64,000 nucleotides of DNA from Symbiodinium natans (taxonomy: Eukaryota > Sar > Dinophyceae > Suessiales > Symbiodiniaceae), in NCBI GenBank assembly GCA_905221605.1, contig CAJNDS010002586.1, forward strand, positions 51,001 to 115,000. Direction: 5' to 3'. The position numbers and the translations under genes are program-made. This document shows, one piece after another, positions 48,114-60,846 of this stretch. The notes under the pieces were generated by a model, which was not told the DNA's origin, did no database searches, and saw only the letters and a program-made list of their open reading frames with translations. Position 1 is the stretch's first letter. The number at the start of each line of letters is the position of its first letter.

Positions 48114-51100
48114 CTCTTTTGCCGGGAGCTTCGGATAGTAGACGACCGGTAGAGCACATCAACCCACGTGTGCCAAAAACCTGAACAATGTCACGGATGA
48201 TCGCAAGCCAAAAGCAAAACATTGGCGACATTATACGATGCTTGCAGAGAGAGAGAGAGAGGGAGAGGGAGAGAGAGCACGAGAGAGAGAGGCGCAGCCA
48301 GAGATACAGGTGCAGTGGGCGTTGCAGAGCGAGTCTCGGCCCTTTCGGGATCTTCTGGCACTGGATTGTGTTGCGCCGTGCCTTTGTCGTCGCTTCGGTC
48401 TTGGAGCGGTTCTTTTTTTCTTTTTGCACTTGCATCGCCACGTCACGCGTGCTCTGTCCCGGGTCACGTGATGCGCTGCCTCCACCGGTCTCAGAGGCTC
48501 TCTCCGTGGTAGACCGAGGGCTGTTCGAGGAGCCACTCGGCCACGGGGTCCTTCGGTGAAGAAGTCCATATCCTGGTCCAGCAGCCGCAGAGCCAACGAT
48601 GCGATTCGGAAGCTACAGCTGCATTGTGTTGCCAGCGTTGCCACCAGCGCCCCATAACATTGGCAGAGCACCGGCCGCTCAAGAAATCGACGGGGGGGGA
48701 GGGACCCTGAAAAAACACACGCTGAACAAATAGACCTCATACCTGCGGCTGGGATCGTTCTGAATGCAAGGAAGAGTTGCTTAAGTGTTTTGGCTCGGTT
48801 GAGCGCGTTGGGGGAGGGGTGGTATTCATTGTGGAAGAGGCCCACGATGAAGAAAAAACTCCGGCTCGTTCGTCTAGTGAGTGAGTGAGGGTTTGGGATG
48901 AGGGTGAAGGGATGGGAGCCAGTGGTCTACAAATCGAGTTCTTTGCAACGTTGTGTTTCAAAGGTGCTCAAGCGTTGCTCATGGTCTTGGATTGCCTTTG
49001 AGGCGCTGCGATTTGAAGGGTTGCCCAAAGGCTTGCAGAGTCTTTCCAGAGAGAGAGAGAGAGAGAGAGAAGCAAACCAATCCAAACCAGAGCCAGCCGA
49101 AAGTATACAGCGCCCCAAACAGGCCTGCTTCGTCCTCACCGCTTTAATGACGCGGCCAGAACTGTTGGCCTGGACCCGCGCCAGCAGTCTCTCAGTACGA
49201 TGCTTTGCTATTGTCTCCATTCTGGCACTGCTTAGGTGCACAGCAAGGAACGTCTAACGCCTTTGGCAAAGCGTCCGCCCTCGCAAGCCCACACATGCGG
49301 GGTTGGGAAGACCTTACATACAGACTCTTCAATTCTTGCAACTTTGCAAGATCATCGTCACAGAGGCCGAAAAGACAAAAAGTTTGCGTGGGTGGCCGTG
49401 GGTGTTCACATTGAACTCTCCTTAAATGGTTGTTGTTAGACACACCAGAACGCATCAACCTCAAAAGGCCCTTAAAAGTCCATACTTCACTCGGCACCAC
49501 GCTTTCAGCTTCCCCTTGAAAAAACGGCTGATGGTCATCTGACTTGCCGACCTCGTGCTGGGCTCTCTCAGACTGGATCTTAGAGGGTCTATGTCCATGG
49601 CGTTCAGCTGCGTTTCATGGTGGAGCATGCCAGAAAGTCTCAGTTTCGACTTCTCACAAACTTGAATTTGGTCACGGCCACTCAGCTGCCGGCTGCAGGC
49701 CATTCATGGTGCCCACGTGTAGGCAGGTCTGCCACTCCTAGGCAGAGTCGTGGAGACTCACACTGGAGCGTGCAAGGGCCGTTGGATGAAAGTGTACGAG
49801 TAGGAATGGTTGGGATGAAGGAGCGTAGGTCCGCTACAGGGTCCTATGACATCCCCTCAGAACAGTTTTGAGAGCTGAAACGCTGACACTGCCAAAAGCT
49901 GCCTTGGCCGCAAAGCAGGCACTACTAATCCCCTCCCCTTGATTTGGGACGTTGTTTTTGCCTGGAATGGGTACCCCCCCTCACGCAGCGTTCAAATTGA
50001 TGATTCGCAAGATAGGCACTGAAGCTCTCTGCGCCGCATCTAACTCTAAGTCTAAGCTAAAGGATCCCAGCCATGCGGTGTACTGAGCCTCGGATTACTT
50101 CAAAAACAAGAACCATCTGTATACTCCATGTGACTCAAGCTAAGATGAACAGATTTATCCTAGTGCTACAAATTTACACAACCTCCAGGGGCAAGCTGGG
50201 ACACTGACGACAGTGTACTTCTCCTGTAAGCTCTGAGTGGCCAGGTTGAAGGGCACTACCAAGGAATCCTTGGCCGTACACAAAGCTCCGACGAGGTCCA
50301 CTTCTTTCATCTCGTGTGCGATTCATGCGATCCTGCGCGCAAATGGTAAGGTCATGAATTGGCAGATGGCCTGACAGAATCATCCACAAAAACACTTGTG
50401 CAAAACTCTTCGTCGTGGTCTGGCCTCTATTCAATAATTGACAGTCAAGATGCAGAAAACCGGGGCCGAGATGAATTACTTCGTCGCATCCTGGCTTTTG
50501 GAAGAGCTGTTGAGGGTTCAAAGGGTAATTATTGTCAAGATGTTCTAGCAAAAGTCGGTTGCAGTTCGCGCTTTCCCTATTGCTCCACAAACTTTACAAC
50601 TTCATCGCCAGTGAAGGCTCTCCGCGGGATGTAAGCCTCTGCCCACAAAATAAATGCATGCATCTCACAATTTCCTAGCCGCTTCGCCGCTTCGCCCAAG
50701 ATCCCGAAGCCTCATGGAGCCGGACTTGCTTCGGCTCAATGCCTGGGAGCGAGGGCTGTCGTAGCCCTCCGGGACCTGATCTTGACTCTGCACAGACGTC
50801 ATGATCTGCAGGTTGCAGATCATGTTGCAGTCGAAACAGCAGCTTATGACTTTGCGACTTTGCATTCAGAAACCTGGCGAACCCTTTTCTGAACTCTGCT
50901 CTCTGAGTACCCATGCACTGCGCATGGTCGCGGAGTACTTCGAGGAGACGGAACCAGGCCCACCAGCCATGCCGATCCTCGACGGCAAAAACTCTCCGGA
51001 AAGCAAACGGATCGGTTTAACTCAATTTGACAGACTGCCTGTCTTCCGAAACCATCCGAAGAGAGTAGTTTGGAGTTTGGAGGCATTTAGGGGCATTTTT

Positions 51101-51299
51101 CGATGTTCTGGCTCTGGGTGCCCAACGCCATGCGCACGTCCCGCCTGAGAAGATGCTCCAAGTGGCTCTAAGGTTTCCCGTGCTGCCCCATGGTGCCCCC
51201 ACGAGGTTCACAAATGAAGTTCCGCTTCAAACTTTTTTGGAAACCCAAAGCGCGCTTCAGCAGCGACAAGTCTTGCAACCGCAGACCTAAAGCTTTAAA
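48114..51299. other. No supported gene; (GA)n runs
   Basis: (GA)n runs lie at 48,249-48,295 and 49,051-49,068. A minus segment ending at the donor TAT/GTAAGG near 49,318 (DDDLAKLQELKSLY) may be a small exon, but no acceptor was found. A perfect short hairpin ATGATCTGCA.GTTGCAGATCAT lies at 50,801-50,824. Nothing else supported. Confidence 0.3.
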
Positions 51300-51309
51300 G
51301 TGTAAAGCG

Positions 51310-51396
51310 GCGACGCACTCATTTCGGAACAATCGAGCTTCAGCTTGCTTCTGGCCGAGAAATGCCTGACCGCGCCTGTAGTGCACCACTGCACTG
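51310..51396 (-). CDS. Possible exon with a TPR-like helix
   Basis: After a possible acceptor GTGATAGCAG the frame reads AVVHYRRGQAFLGQKQAEAR. This resembles the YRRGQAYLGL helix common in tetratricopeptide repeats of FKBP-type and related co-chaperones, followed by an EAR-type second helix, though spacing differs by about one residue. Boundaries are approximate and the donor is unresolved. A single half-repeat is weak evidence. If real, it would encode part of a protein-protein interaction domain. Confidence 0.28.
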
Positions 51397-51740
51397 CTAT
51401 CACATATAACATCACGCTTGCCTTCTTTTGGCACTTGCGGGTGACTGTCAGGGAGGGGCAAGGCAAAGCAGAAAGGTTGCACTTCCTGCCAAGTCAGGAC
51501 CAAGCTCTCACGGCACGAGTACTGCCGTGCTTTGTTCCGTTGCCTTCACATTATACGAGTATACGAGTATCCATCTAACAAACTTCTCATAACACAACCG
51601 CATGGCGCATTTTTGAGCTTGGAAAGTTGACGGGCAAACATATATGTCATCTTCGCAGTTCTAGACAACAGTACCCAAAATTAAACGGACTTCGCCAAGA
51701 TTGCGGTGCGTGTAACCTGGGGTTCAGCAGTAGTCAAGTA

Positions 51741-51766
51741 CCCGCGCGGGTACCCGCGCGGGTGGC
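51741..51766. repeat. Tandem palindrome GTACCCGCGCGG
   Basis: Two adjacent copies of ACCCGCGCGGGT, each its own complement. Confidence 0.9.
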
Positions 51767-51866
51767 AGACACTACCCGGACAGTGCCGTATCAAAGGGTG
51801 ACGTAACTGACACCTGCTCAAAACTGTGAAGGAACTAAGCACATGGCGCTCACACGGCGCTCACAC

Positions 51867-52576
51867 TCAGTTGCGCTTGATCGGTTTAACGTCTGCCATG
51901 CCAAACGCGAAGGGCCTGATATGGCCGACGATTCGGTGGATTCAATGCCCCACCGCTCAGGTTCAGCTAACGCTTGGGCCGCCCAGCAAGCAAGCAAACA
52001 CAAAGCATCAAGAACAACTTGTACTCATCTGTGGCACTTGGGCCTCTCGGCACGCACTTACATTGCATCGGCAAAGCTACCCTCCTGCATCCTCTGCATT
52101 CACCATCTCGACGCGAAAACAAAACTGCTGACGCAAGGCCGCGCGAACAATATCAAGGTAGTCCGAGTGCTGGAGAAAGCCGCACACTCCCAGGCGGCAT
52201 GTCGCCATCCAGGCATAGTTGCCGCGCCACACAATGAACACCTCGTCAAATTGCGACAGCTGGCGCAGCACGACGATGTATAGTCTGTCGTCGTATATAC
52301 CCTTCGCTGATGGAGGCGCCGATCATCACGACTCGTTCTTCTTGCGTCCCGTCGTTGTAGAGCGCAATCGCACTCTTCACGACCTGGCCACTGTAGGGCT
52401 CATTCGCCGCCATGAGCTCCTTTGCCGCAGGCCTGGGGTTGCGGAGAAAGTTCGTCCGCCTCTGCCGCCTCCAAGCTTCACGAAGGAGATGGCCAACTCT
52501 TTCTCGGGCATCATTGCCCACATGATCCCACATGATCTGACCCACTCGTCCTGTCGCAACGTGGAGGATTTTCACG
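51867..52576 (-). CDS. Three-exon 3' gene end, unrecognised protein
   Basis: Exons are 52576-52374, 52306-52081 and 51915-51867 (TGA). The introns are 67 and 165 bases, both GT-AG, with matching phase. Exon 1 reads VKILHVATGRVGQIMWDHVG and PAAKELMAANEPYSGQVVK. Exon 2 reads YDDRLYIVVLRQLSQFDEVF and WRGNYAWMATCRLGVCGFLQ. The last exon ends FGMADVKPIKRN. Without the first intron the two frames overlap with a +1 shift at a GGG run (52,302-52,300), so a frameshift or assembly error is the alternative. Codon content is strongly protein-like. No domain is recognised; the 5' end is unmapped. Confidence 0.5.
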
Positions 52577-53507
52577 CTACAACCGGCACATCAAAGTCAT
52601 GCACGACCATAAAAACACCTCCGGCTTGCGGTGCTCAAACAAAACCAGCGGAGCGTGCGCAGGGCTCTGAGAGCTGTGCATGAACGGAGTTGTAGTGCAA
52701 TTGTGCTGGCAGGCAATATGGTGTTCTCTTAAGAACTGTCGAGAGCTTGGTGAATCCCACCTGCAGGTGAATTGCGCGACAAGGGCCCTCAAGAGCCAGG
52801 CAAAGCCCTAGGAAAATGGATGCCTCTGGATCACGAGCGAAAAACGCGTGATCCGGAAGGCCTTTGGAATGCTAGTTAGTCTGCCCACCACGACCAAAGT
52901 GATCAATAGGGCAGCTGCCAGAGGTAAACCGATCTCAGAAACGGTTCATAATGATTGGCTGTGGCTATGCAACATCCTGTCTGAGCCAGACGCATTGAAG
53001 TCCGCAGCTCCTGCGTGGCAACTTGCACGGGAGCCCATTGGCCCAGATGACTGTGTCAGCATTGATACAAAAAATGGGACAAGTTGCAGGCCTACATACC
53101 GGGCGCATGAGAAGTCAACTTTGAGATAGCAAAACACCCGACTTCCGGCTTTAGAAGCCCCCAATCGCCCAAGCTAATCGAAGCCAACCTACAGCATCGA
53201 ACATCTTGAGTCTTGAGTCATAAGACGTCTCAAGTACCCCTTACACTGCGGCTCCATCTTTTTGAGTTCCTCTTCACCGGTTCCTGGTTCTCCGCCCGGA
53301 TGCGAAGCAGCTCGTGCTCCTAGGCTTGGAGCCGAGTCAGAAGCTCCTGCTGAGGGCAAACCAGCAGCCAACTATTCTGTTTTTCTGATTTTGGTTTTTT
53401 TTGGTACGCTAATCTTGCTCTAACGACTGAACCACTTGCTGAAAGCACGATGCCACACAACAAAGATCACATGAAGAAAATGCACCGCCCCTGCCATCCT
53501 GCCCCCC
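52577..53507. other. No supported gene
   Basis: A plus-strand frame at 52,848-53,129 is somewhat protein-like but overlaps nothing supportive and has no splice evidence. Confidence 0.3.
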
Positions 53508-53660
53508 TCCCCGCCCCCCCACCCCCCCCACCCCCCACCCCCACCCACCCCCCCCCCACCCCCACCCCCCCCCCACCCCCCCCCACCCCCCCCCCCCCCA
53601 ACCCCCCCCCCCCCACCGCACCGACCCCCCCCCCCCCCACCCCCCCCCCCCCCACCCCCA
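53508..53660. repeat. C-rich CCCCCCA-type repeat
   Basis: About 150 bases of C-runs separated by single A or AA, with two interruptions (AACC, GCACCGAC). The proline- and glycine-rich frames across it are artefacts. Confidence 0.97.
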
Positions 53661-55629
53661 AAAAAGGAAGAGGAAGCTGAAAGAGGAGCAGAGCTACGAT
53701 GCACGTTCCTGCTTCGACTTCTCCTGCGCCATACAGATGTTCAGCCTCAGTTAGCCCAGCGCAGGGAACTCGTTTAGTTCCAAAGTTGAACCAGGTCCCC
53801 AACGTGATCTTGAGCCCACTGAATGTTGAGCCCTATGAGCCTATGACGGCCTATGACTGTGATGGCTCTTCCGAAGCAGTGCAGCCAAGGAGCAGATGCT
53901 GATATTCTGGTGACTTGTTCATGGCACCTGCACTGTGAGCTGCAGCTGACAAAGTGTGTTTTGAGTGCAGGATCATGTTTACATCTCCGAGGGGGTACTC
54001 CGTGGTAGAGCCGAGCAGCTCAGCTGCTGCAGGTGGCCGAGCATCGGGTCGACGCTGGGCCTTTCGGAAGTTAGGGGTAGATGTGTGGCATGGACATCGG
54101 GTTCAGTGAGCTTTGGCTCAAAATTCAGGTAACGTCTCCACATGGCTTCGAGCTAGGATGAGTTTGGTTTTCCTCTGGAAAGCTTTATTTGAGGAATCAG
54201 TTTAGCTTCGGACCTTTCCGGGAAGCAGGGGTCATGGGCTTTTCAGGATTGACGATCATTCTGCATCACTCTGCCAAGTCCAATACCTGGTGGGGAGCAT
54301 TGTGGAACTTGTGTGGAACTTGGGGGTCTTGGGAGCCCTTGAGTCCTTGAGGAGATGGAAATGCCACAGTCTGCCACAGCACGTGTTAGCCAGGCAAAGG
54401 CACCAACAAAAAGGCATGGAAGCCACAAACTTTCCTATCCCAACACACATGCACTGAGCCTGAAGACCCCCGTTCATCTCGACGCTGAACAAACTGCATC
54501 ATCGTGTTTTCCATTTTTGCTCTGGGCGTCCTTGGCGCTGCCACGAAGGTGGGCATCGCCACTGGGCAAGGGTAACCTCCCCACGTTGGCAGCTGTGCCC
54601 AATTTGGTGCTTCTGATCTGAGGTAGGGCAACGAGAAAGGCGCTCATCATCTTTACCGGGCAGTTGCTGTGCACTTTGGAGCTTGCAGTGGGGTAAAATT
54701 GTTGAAAGAATGATCGCCAAGACTAACCTAAACACTAAGCCGCGACTAAGCCCCTAAACCTTAAACCCTGTTGTTTGCGATTGCGACTGGCGCAGATGCA
54801 AAAGTCTGGCGGCAGCTCGAAGTGACGTTGAGTCTGCAGTTAAAACATCCGAAACTGCGAACATCCACAAAGGGCTCTATCCCCCACAAATACAATAACG
54901 GTATGTATGTGCCCGTTTTCCGGCTCTCCGGTTGTGCGACATTGCACTTCTGAGAAACATGAGCAGTGCTGCCGCAGACCATGAAAAGCCACGACCAAGC
55001 AACAGTGTGCAGCGCGAAGAGACATAGCACGGCTTGATTCAAAACCAATTGCATGGAGACGTGGGGAGACGCATGCGAATCAGATGCATATGCACTGCCA
55101 TGCACTGAAATTCGAAGAAGTGCGACCCGCTTCCGGGAAACGGAGCGAGAGTGAAAGGAGCCTCCAGGCATTGGCCCCGTTGGTCCCGGACGTGGGCAGG
55201 GACACACGGGACTCGCCCACACCGGCGCCGTTGCTGCCGACTGCGTACCTCGGCTCACACGGATGAGCTTTCATTCGTGGACAGCGGCTTGGATGTCACT
55301 ACAGAAGCACGCACAACAAACACAAAAAGGGATGGGTTGTCATGGCGTGTTACGGTGCTGGAGCTAGGGCGGAATACGAATCGTAGAAGCTGTTGTCACA
55401 TTTGGCCACATGTGATGACGGCGGTGTTCCCCGTGTTCCCCCCCTTCCATTTCTCTCAGAGGTGCCCTGCAAGCTGGCACGGAAGCCTGGACCTGCAGGG
55501 GACAATGGACCATACCCGGAGCCATACCGAGCCATACCTACAAGCTAGCCGGCTGCGAGGTGAACATCTGAACAAGTCTGACCTGGAGAGGTCACGGCTG
55601 GCGCGGCGCGCGCCAGCACGGGGCCTCCA
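53661..55629. other. No supported gene; weak telomere-like trace
   Basis: CCCTAAACCTTAAACCCTG lies at 54,749-54,770. Open frames on both strands reach 165 codons without splice support. Confidence 0.3.
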
Positions 55630-55765
55630 CACACACACACACACACTCGCTCACTCGCTCACTCGCTCACTCGCTCACTCGCTCACTCGCTCACTCGCTC
55701 ACTCACTCACTCACCCAGCCACTCACCCACCCACTCACACTCACTCACATACACTCACTCTCTCT
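55630..55765. repeat. CACTCGCT / CACTCACC simple repeat
   Basis: (CA)n passes into about seven CTCACTCG units and then CACTCACC units. Confidence 0.93.
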
Positions 55766-55899
55766 TGCTTGCGCACACGTGCGAACTTCTGTTTTGAACT
55801 CTATTTGTTTTTTTTGTGAAATAGATCTCTCCCAAGCGAGGTCATGGTCAGTGTGTGAGACGGTGCCTTGCTGCGAAGACCCTGGGTTTAGCATGTGGG

Positions 55900-56690
55900 C
55901 CTACCAGCTCGCTCTCTCCCCTCTTCTTATTCTTCTTCTACGGGGCATGAGGGGCGAACCCCCCCGCGCACTAGGCGCTCTCTCACTCTCCCTCTCCTCC
56001 TCTTCTTCTTCTTCTTCTTCTTCTTCTTCTTCTTCTTCTTCTTCTGCTTCTGCTTCTGCTTCTGCTTCTGCTTCTTCTTCTTCTTCTGGGCTTGAGGGGG
56101 ACCCGGCCCCCTCCGCGCGCACGCGAGCTCTCTCTCTCTCTCTCCTGCACGCATGGCCCCCCCCCGAAGAGGAGAGCCGCCCCAAGGGGCGCGCGACGTC
56201 CGAGGGTCTGTTTGATAGGGAGGCCCACGGTTTTCGTGGCCTGCCTTACATTCTACAGGAGTGTGGTGCCCCTCTTGAATTTGACCAATATCCCCCTTCC
56301 CCCATGCCCCCAACTATCATGTGAGTTCACATTGCCGAGGTTTCCCACTCTGTATCTCCTGTGTGTCTACTTTGCTTATGGTACAGCCTGGCCGAGGGTC
56401 GTGGTTTTCCTCCTTGTGGACTATGAGTTGGGACTAGGTCACGAGGTCAACAGGTCTTACAAACATCACACTTCTGAGGTCCCCCACTCTGTATCCCCCT
56501 GTTGGCCGGCTTTGTTGTGTCTACTCTAATCGCTGCTCGCTCCCTCATGTGTTCGTCTTCGTCTTGAATCATGATCGGGTAGTGGGGAACCGCGGCGTTG
56601 TAGTCCCCCAAGTGTGTCCGGTCGTCCTTCTTCTGGCTCGCTTCTTGGTGAGGTGAACTCCTCGGTGGGTTCTTCTTGTCCCCCTTGCCC
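55900..56690. mobile_element. Dispersed repeat, copy 2, with TTC/TGCTTC insert
   Basis: From 56,120 the sequence follows copy 1 (23,075-23,700) block by block: CTGCACGC, CCCCAAGGGGCGCGCGA, GGCCCACGGTTTTCGT, CCCACTCTGTA, CTCCCTCATGTGTTCG and GGCGTTGTAGTCCCC. A (TTC)n(TGCTTC)n microsatellite fills 56,004-56,092, and a G/C-rich TACGGGGCATGAGGGGCGAA lead precedes it. No terminal repeats or coding region were found. Confidence 0.65.
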
Positions 56691-58142
56691 TCCAGGACCG
56701 GTGTGGTGGTGTTGTGACGGTGGGTGTGGTGGGTGTTGTGCGTGCTCGGTGGTGTGTGGTTGGTGTGGAGGGGGTTGCCAGGGTAGGGTGTCAGGTGTGG
56801 GTATTTCGTCCGGGGTGGCCCCCCCGTTTGTGTGTCGATCTCTCTCTCTCTCTCTCTCTTTCTGAGAACATCTCTCTATCTCTCGCCCTCTTTGTCTGCA
56901 TTCTCTGCGTTAGCTCTCTGTAGGCGGTTGCCTCAGCAATTCGAAATCTGAGAAAACGCAGAGAACACGGAGCTCTCACAACGGACAGCGCGGGAACCAG
57001 CCAGAAATGGGCCCAAACCGCGTGCCTGAGGCTGCCGGAGAGCCGTTTGGAGCGCCGGGTGGGCATTTCAATGATGAGCCCTGGATCGGCGTCTGCTGGC
57101 CTTGGGCAGTGCTCAAATTGCAGGAGCTGCACTGAGCACTTCCTGCACACTTGAATGTTGCACACTTTGCATTTTGCAAATTGAGTCTCTTCAGGAGACT
57201 TGCGAGGACAGGGTGAAGGATGTGTACCCCATCCCCAGCTTGCAGTGCACAATTTGTGGCACCATACAGTACAGCGCTGGTAGCCACTCCATGCTACCGC
57301 CATGAATCCAACACATCCTTACTTGCTTGAACTCGCTGAGCTATGGCTACGTCATGCTAAGCTGCTATGTCCCTAAACCCGTAAACCCCTAAGCTTACCC
57401 TAAGCTCCCTGCCTGGCCCAGTTGGCAGCTGCCCGTGGCTCCCAGCCAATGGGGCCGACCTCTGTCACACAGAAAAAATGCAGGATTCAGGCCAGCGCTG
57501 CTGTTCATCGTCCTAGCAACCTCAGGCGACACTTCCGGCAATCGTGGCAATGGTGGCGCAAGCTACACAAAAGATCGCACAAGACGCCATACTCCTATCA
57601 TTGCCTATCATAGATTCTTCGTTCGGGGGGTGAATTCAACAGGCAGAAATGGCAGAAGCTCCAAATTCGACTCCTCAGCTGAGCAGCACTGAACCTGCTA
57701 GAGGAAGCGTCATGGAGCCGGATAGGATCGGGCCTGAGCAGATCTGAAAAAATGAACAGATGCGACGGGCTCAGAAAATAAACGCGCACGCACACCGACC
57801 CACCCTCCCACCCATGCAGGCGCGCACGTGCGTGCAAACGACCCACCCCACCCTACAGGTCTCATGATTGTCCGAACATGCTCGGGCTATCTTGTTGACA
57901 ATACAAGATGCAACTTCTGTGGTCGATTTGGTGGAACTCGCATGCTTACATGTCTTTGCACTACACCCGAAAGCCAAAACAGGTGTCATGTCGGTCATGA
58001 AGACAGAATGACTGCACTGAATAGGGTCCTTGATGCCCACCTTACAGGCTACCCTCTATCTTGGATGAGAGGGGCTTCCGTGTGTCGATCTCCCTCACAG
58101 GATAAGGGAGATCTACATGTGATCACACACAGATATAAAAAG
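56691..58142. other. No supported gene
   Basis: A TC run lies at 56,840-56,862. A minus segment near 57,110-57,180 contains a CKVCNIQVCRKC pattern that could be a zinc-binding cluster, but no exon boundaries support it. A CCCTAAACCC-like trace lies at 57,371-57,410. Confidence 0.3.
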
Positions 58143-58144
58143 AC

Positions 58145-58175
<31 letters not shown>

Positions 58176-58262
58176 CATACATATGTATATAAGTATATGT
58201 ATGCATACTTATATATATGTATATGAATAAATACATGTCTGTACGTAGATATATATCTACGA
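58143..58262. repeat. (TA)n and TATGTATA-type repeat
   Basis: (TA)n at 58,145-58,170, then irregular TATGTATA/TACATACA words and a closing ATATATCTAC palindrome. Confidence 0.9.
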
Positions 58263-60190
58263 CTCATTGTATGTGTGAATATTCGTCGTACGATGTACTA
58301 ATCATCTGTAGGGATTTCTAGCAAGCAAGCAATGCACAGGAACTTCTGCGGCCCGCCTGCCACCGCTGTCGGCATGCTCGGCATAGCAACAGCGCCTCTT
58401 CCCCCATAAACGTCACAGCCAAGCGACGACAATCATAGGATTCGTTAAAATTCGTTCTCTACAAGAAGCAGTTTCCAGCCAAATCAAGCGCACTCAAAGC
58501 GAGCAGCTGCCTGTCGGGACGGGCATGACTCCCACGGTCCTCTGCGGTTGAGAGGGCTGTTCTCGTGGGTTCTTGGCTGATTCTTGCCAGCTCTTAGGGC
58601 CTTGGGCCTTGACGAAAACTGCGGGACACGGTGTGGTCACTGTAGGTCGACGCTGCGGTCCATGCGATGGTACGCTTCGAATATGTTGTTCGAACATGTT
58701 CGAACCGACTCTACAACAAGCAGTGCCTAGACGTATATGCCGAGGAATGGGGGAGGTGAAGAATGACCAGGATGACATGGAGCAGACTTGCAGGTTCCAT
58801 CGGTACTACATCGATGGCAGCCGCACACGGTTCTCTCGGGAATGCCCTGTAGAGACTACAGTAGAGCAAGGGACATTTGGTATTCGAGAGGGTTTTTGTG
58901 AAGCTAACGGCTGTTGTGACAGGCCTCGACCTCAAGGAGCCCCGTAGGTGTGCCAAAATGATTCTGATTTAAGAAACATGTCCATACCGCTGTCCATACC
59001 GCTGTCCACATGCCCCCCCGAGGTCGCGGCACTCGAGATCTCAGCAGCGGGGGCGATACAGTGCGTGCTACTGGCTTCCTCGGCTGGGACATTCTGAAGC
59101 TTGGCTGCGCTTTCAATGCGGCTCCCCAAACCAAAAAGCCAAAACCCAGCGCCGGCAACATGCTCAAAGGATGTCTGCTTCAGGTTGTTGAATCACCACC
59201 AGCTTCATGACCGCTGTTAGAGCTGACGCCGCGACATCCTCTAGTTTGTGTTCCACTTCGGCATTCGGCAGCCGATTATCAGCCCAATCAGTTTTAAACC
59301 ATTGTGGCCCATTTCTGGAGTGTTAGGCCGTTGCAGTGGCAAGGAGTTGCAGGCTGAGGATTTGGGGTTCCGAGATTTGGAACCTATCTAGCGATCACGA
59401 ATCAGCTCGTGACCTTAGACTTGCCAGATCTTACCAGATTGCACAACTGAACCGCAAAACTGAAGCAAACAAAAGTTGGCAATATTGAGGCCCTGACACC
59501 GGTCTGGGAGGACCAATAGCCACAGTTTGAGACATTGCAGTGCAGCTGGAACTACCGTGATCGGATGACGACATGATCACTGTGTTCATGATCTGAATGC
59601 AGGTGGGATCATCCCAAGCGACGACACAGAAAGACCTTTGGCTGCCTAGCTGTTGAAACTCAATGTGCTTCAGGGCTTAAGCCAAGCCAAGCCAGTCTAT
59701 GAAAAAGATGATGTGTATTGATGATCCGCTCTGGTGCTCTACAGGGTCTGAGTCTACATGTCGTCACGAAGACGCAAACATGCTTGGCTTGCAGAGTTTT
59801 CATCGGCCATCGAGCCGCAGCAGCTGGCAGGAAATGGCGCATGCTGCGTCTAGGCGTTGCAAGTACTGGTGGCTCAAGCAAGCTCTGTCGTCGCAAGGAG
59901 CTGTCACCCATTGCAATGGAGCATCCCTTGCGACCATGCAATAACACGATTGCTTCGGGAAAGAATGCTCCACGCTGTTCTTTCGAGAGCGTTCAGGAAA
60001 CTCAACATGCAGCTTCCCTGCGATTCCATCTCGACCCTACATCCGACCGCTTTATGTTTGACAAATGTGTTCGAACCGCTGAACTGCATGACACAGGCGT
60101 ACCCTTGCTGCATCAACTCTGTGACTCCGTGCTGCGCCAGCTTTGCGCTGTGACGCAGAAATTGTGACCCCTGTTTTCTGCCAACGCGTA
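58263..60190. other. No supported gene
   Basis: A GTTCGAACATGTTCGAAC palindromic word lies at 58,686-58,703, and a 13-base tandem CATACCGCTGTC at 58,983-59,008. The plus frame 58,735-58,947 is mildly protein-like without splice evidence. Confidence 0.3.
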
Positions 60191-60291
60191 TCAAAAAGAG
60201 ACCTGCCAGCGATGCTTTCTCCACGCCACCACTCTCAGCCCCTGAGAGCGATGCTATAGAGTAAACATCGCTGGCAGACCTCTCTTTTTTG
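60191..60291. mobile_element. Small foldback element
   Basis: Inverted arms of about 22 bases (AAAAAGAGACCTGCCAGCGATG at the left, of which the complement CATCGCTGGCAGACCTCTCT lies at the right) enclose 52 bases. One two-base bulge interrupts the pairing. No coding capacity, no obvious target duplication. It lies inside a 147-codon minus frame, which argues against that frame being a gene. Confidence 0.6.
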
Positions 60292-60459
60292 TGGTTGTCA
60301 CTGTCGGGGCTATGCCGCGCCGACTGCTTAGGCGTTGACTCTACCATAGTCTGCTATGTACAGGTCGACATGGCGGTAGAGCTACAGGCTGAGCGAACGC
60401 CGTGGCCCGAACAGCAATGCTTCGCACCTCGCTGCTGACTTGGCAGCCTTGCGCAAAAA

Positions 60460-60573
60460 ACACACACACACACACCCACACCCACACCCACACCCACACG
60501 CACACGCACACGCACACCCACACCCACATGCACACGCACACGCACACGCACATGCACATGCGCACACAGACAC

Positions 60574-60630
<57 letters not shown>

Positions 60631-60704
60631 TACACATGCACACACACACACACATGCGCACACACATACACATACACACACATACACATACACATACACA
60701 TACG

Positions 60705-60737
<33 letters not shown>

Positions 60738-60766
60738 GTACACATACACATACACACACATACACG

Positions 60767-60799
<33 letters not shown>

Positions 60800-60846
60800 G
60801 TACACATACACATACACACACCCACACACCCACACACCCACACACA
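60460..60846. repeat. CA/TACACA compound microsatellite
   Basis: About 390 bases of CA interspersed with CCCACA, GCACA and TACACA hexamers in blocks. Confidence 0.98.

Noticed and set aside
50364-50420. Ty1/copia RNase H tail (ELADGLTESSTKTL on the plus strand)
   Set aside because: The short motif resembles the conserved copia ending, but a stop lies directly upstream, no reverse transcriptase or integrase motif is nearby, and the match is too short.
52300-52302. Frameshifted pseudogene at 52.3 kb
   Set aside because: A 67-base GT-AG intron joins the two frames in phase without assuming an error, so the intact three-exon model is preferred, though not proven.
57110-57180. Zinc-finger exon (CKVCNIQVCRKC, minus)
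   Set aside because: The cysteine spacing is suggestive, but no acceptor or donor bounds it and the frame runs on into a (GA)n-derived tail.
58686-58703. tRNA T-arm (GTTCGAAC words)
   Set aside because: The words form a palindrome and no acceptor stem, D-arm or anticodon arm could be drawn around them. No tRNA or rRNA gene was found anywhere in the window.
59904-60347. 147-codon minus-strand protein
   Set aside because: It spans the foldback element at 60,191-60,291, has no splice support, and the plus strand is equally open.
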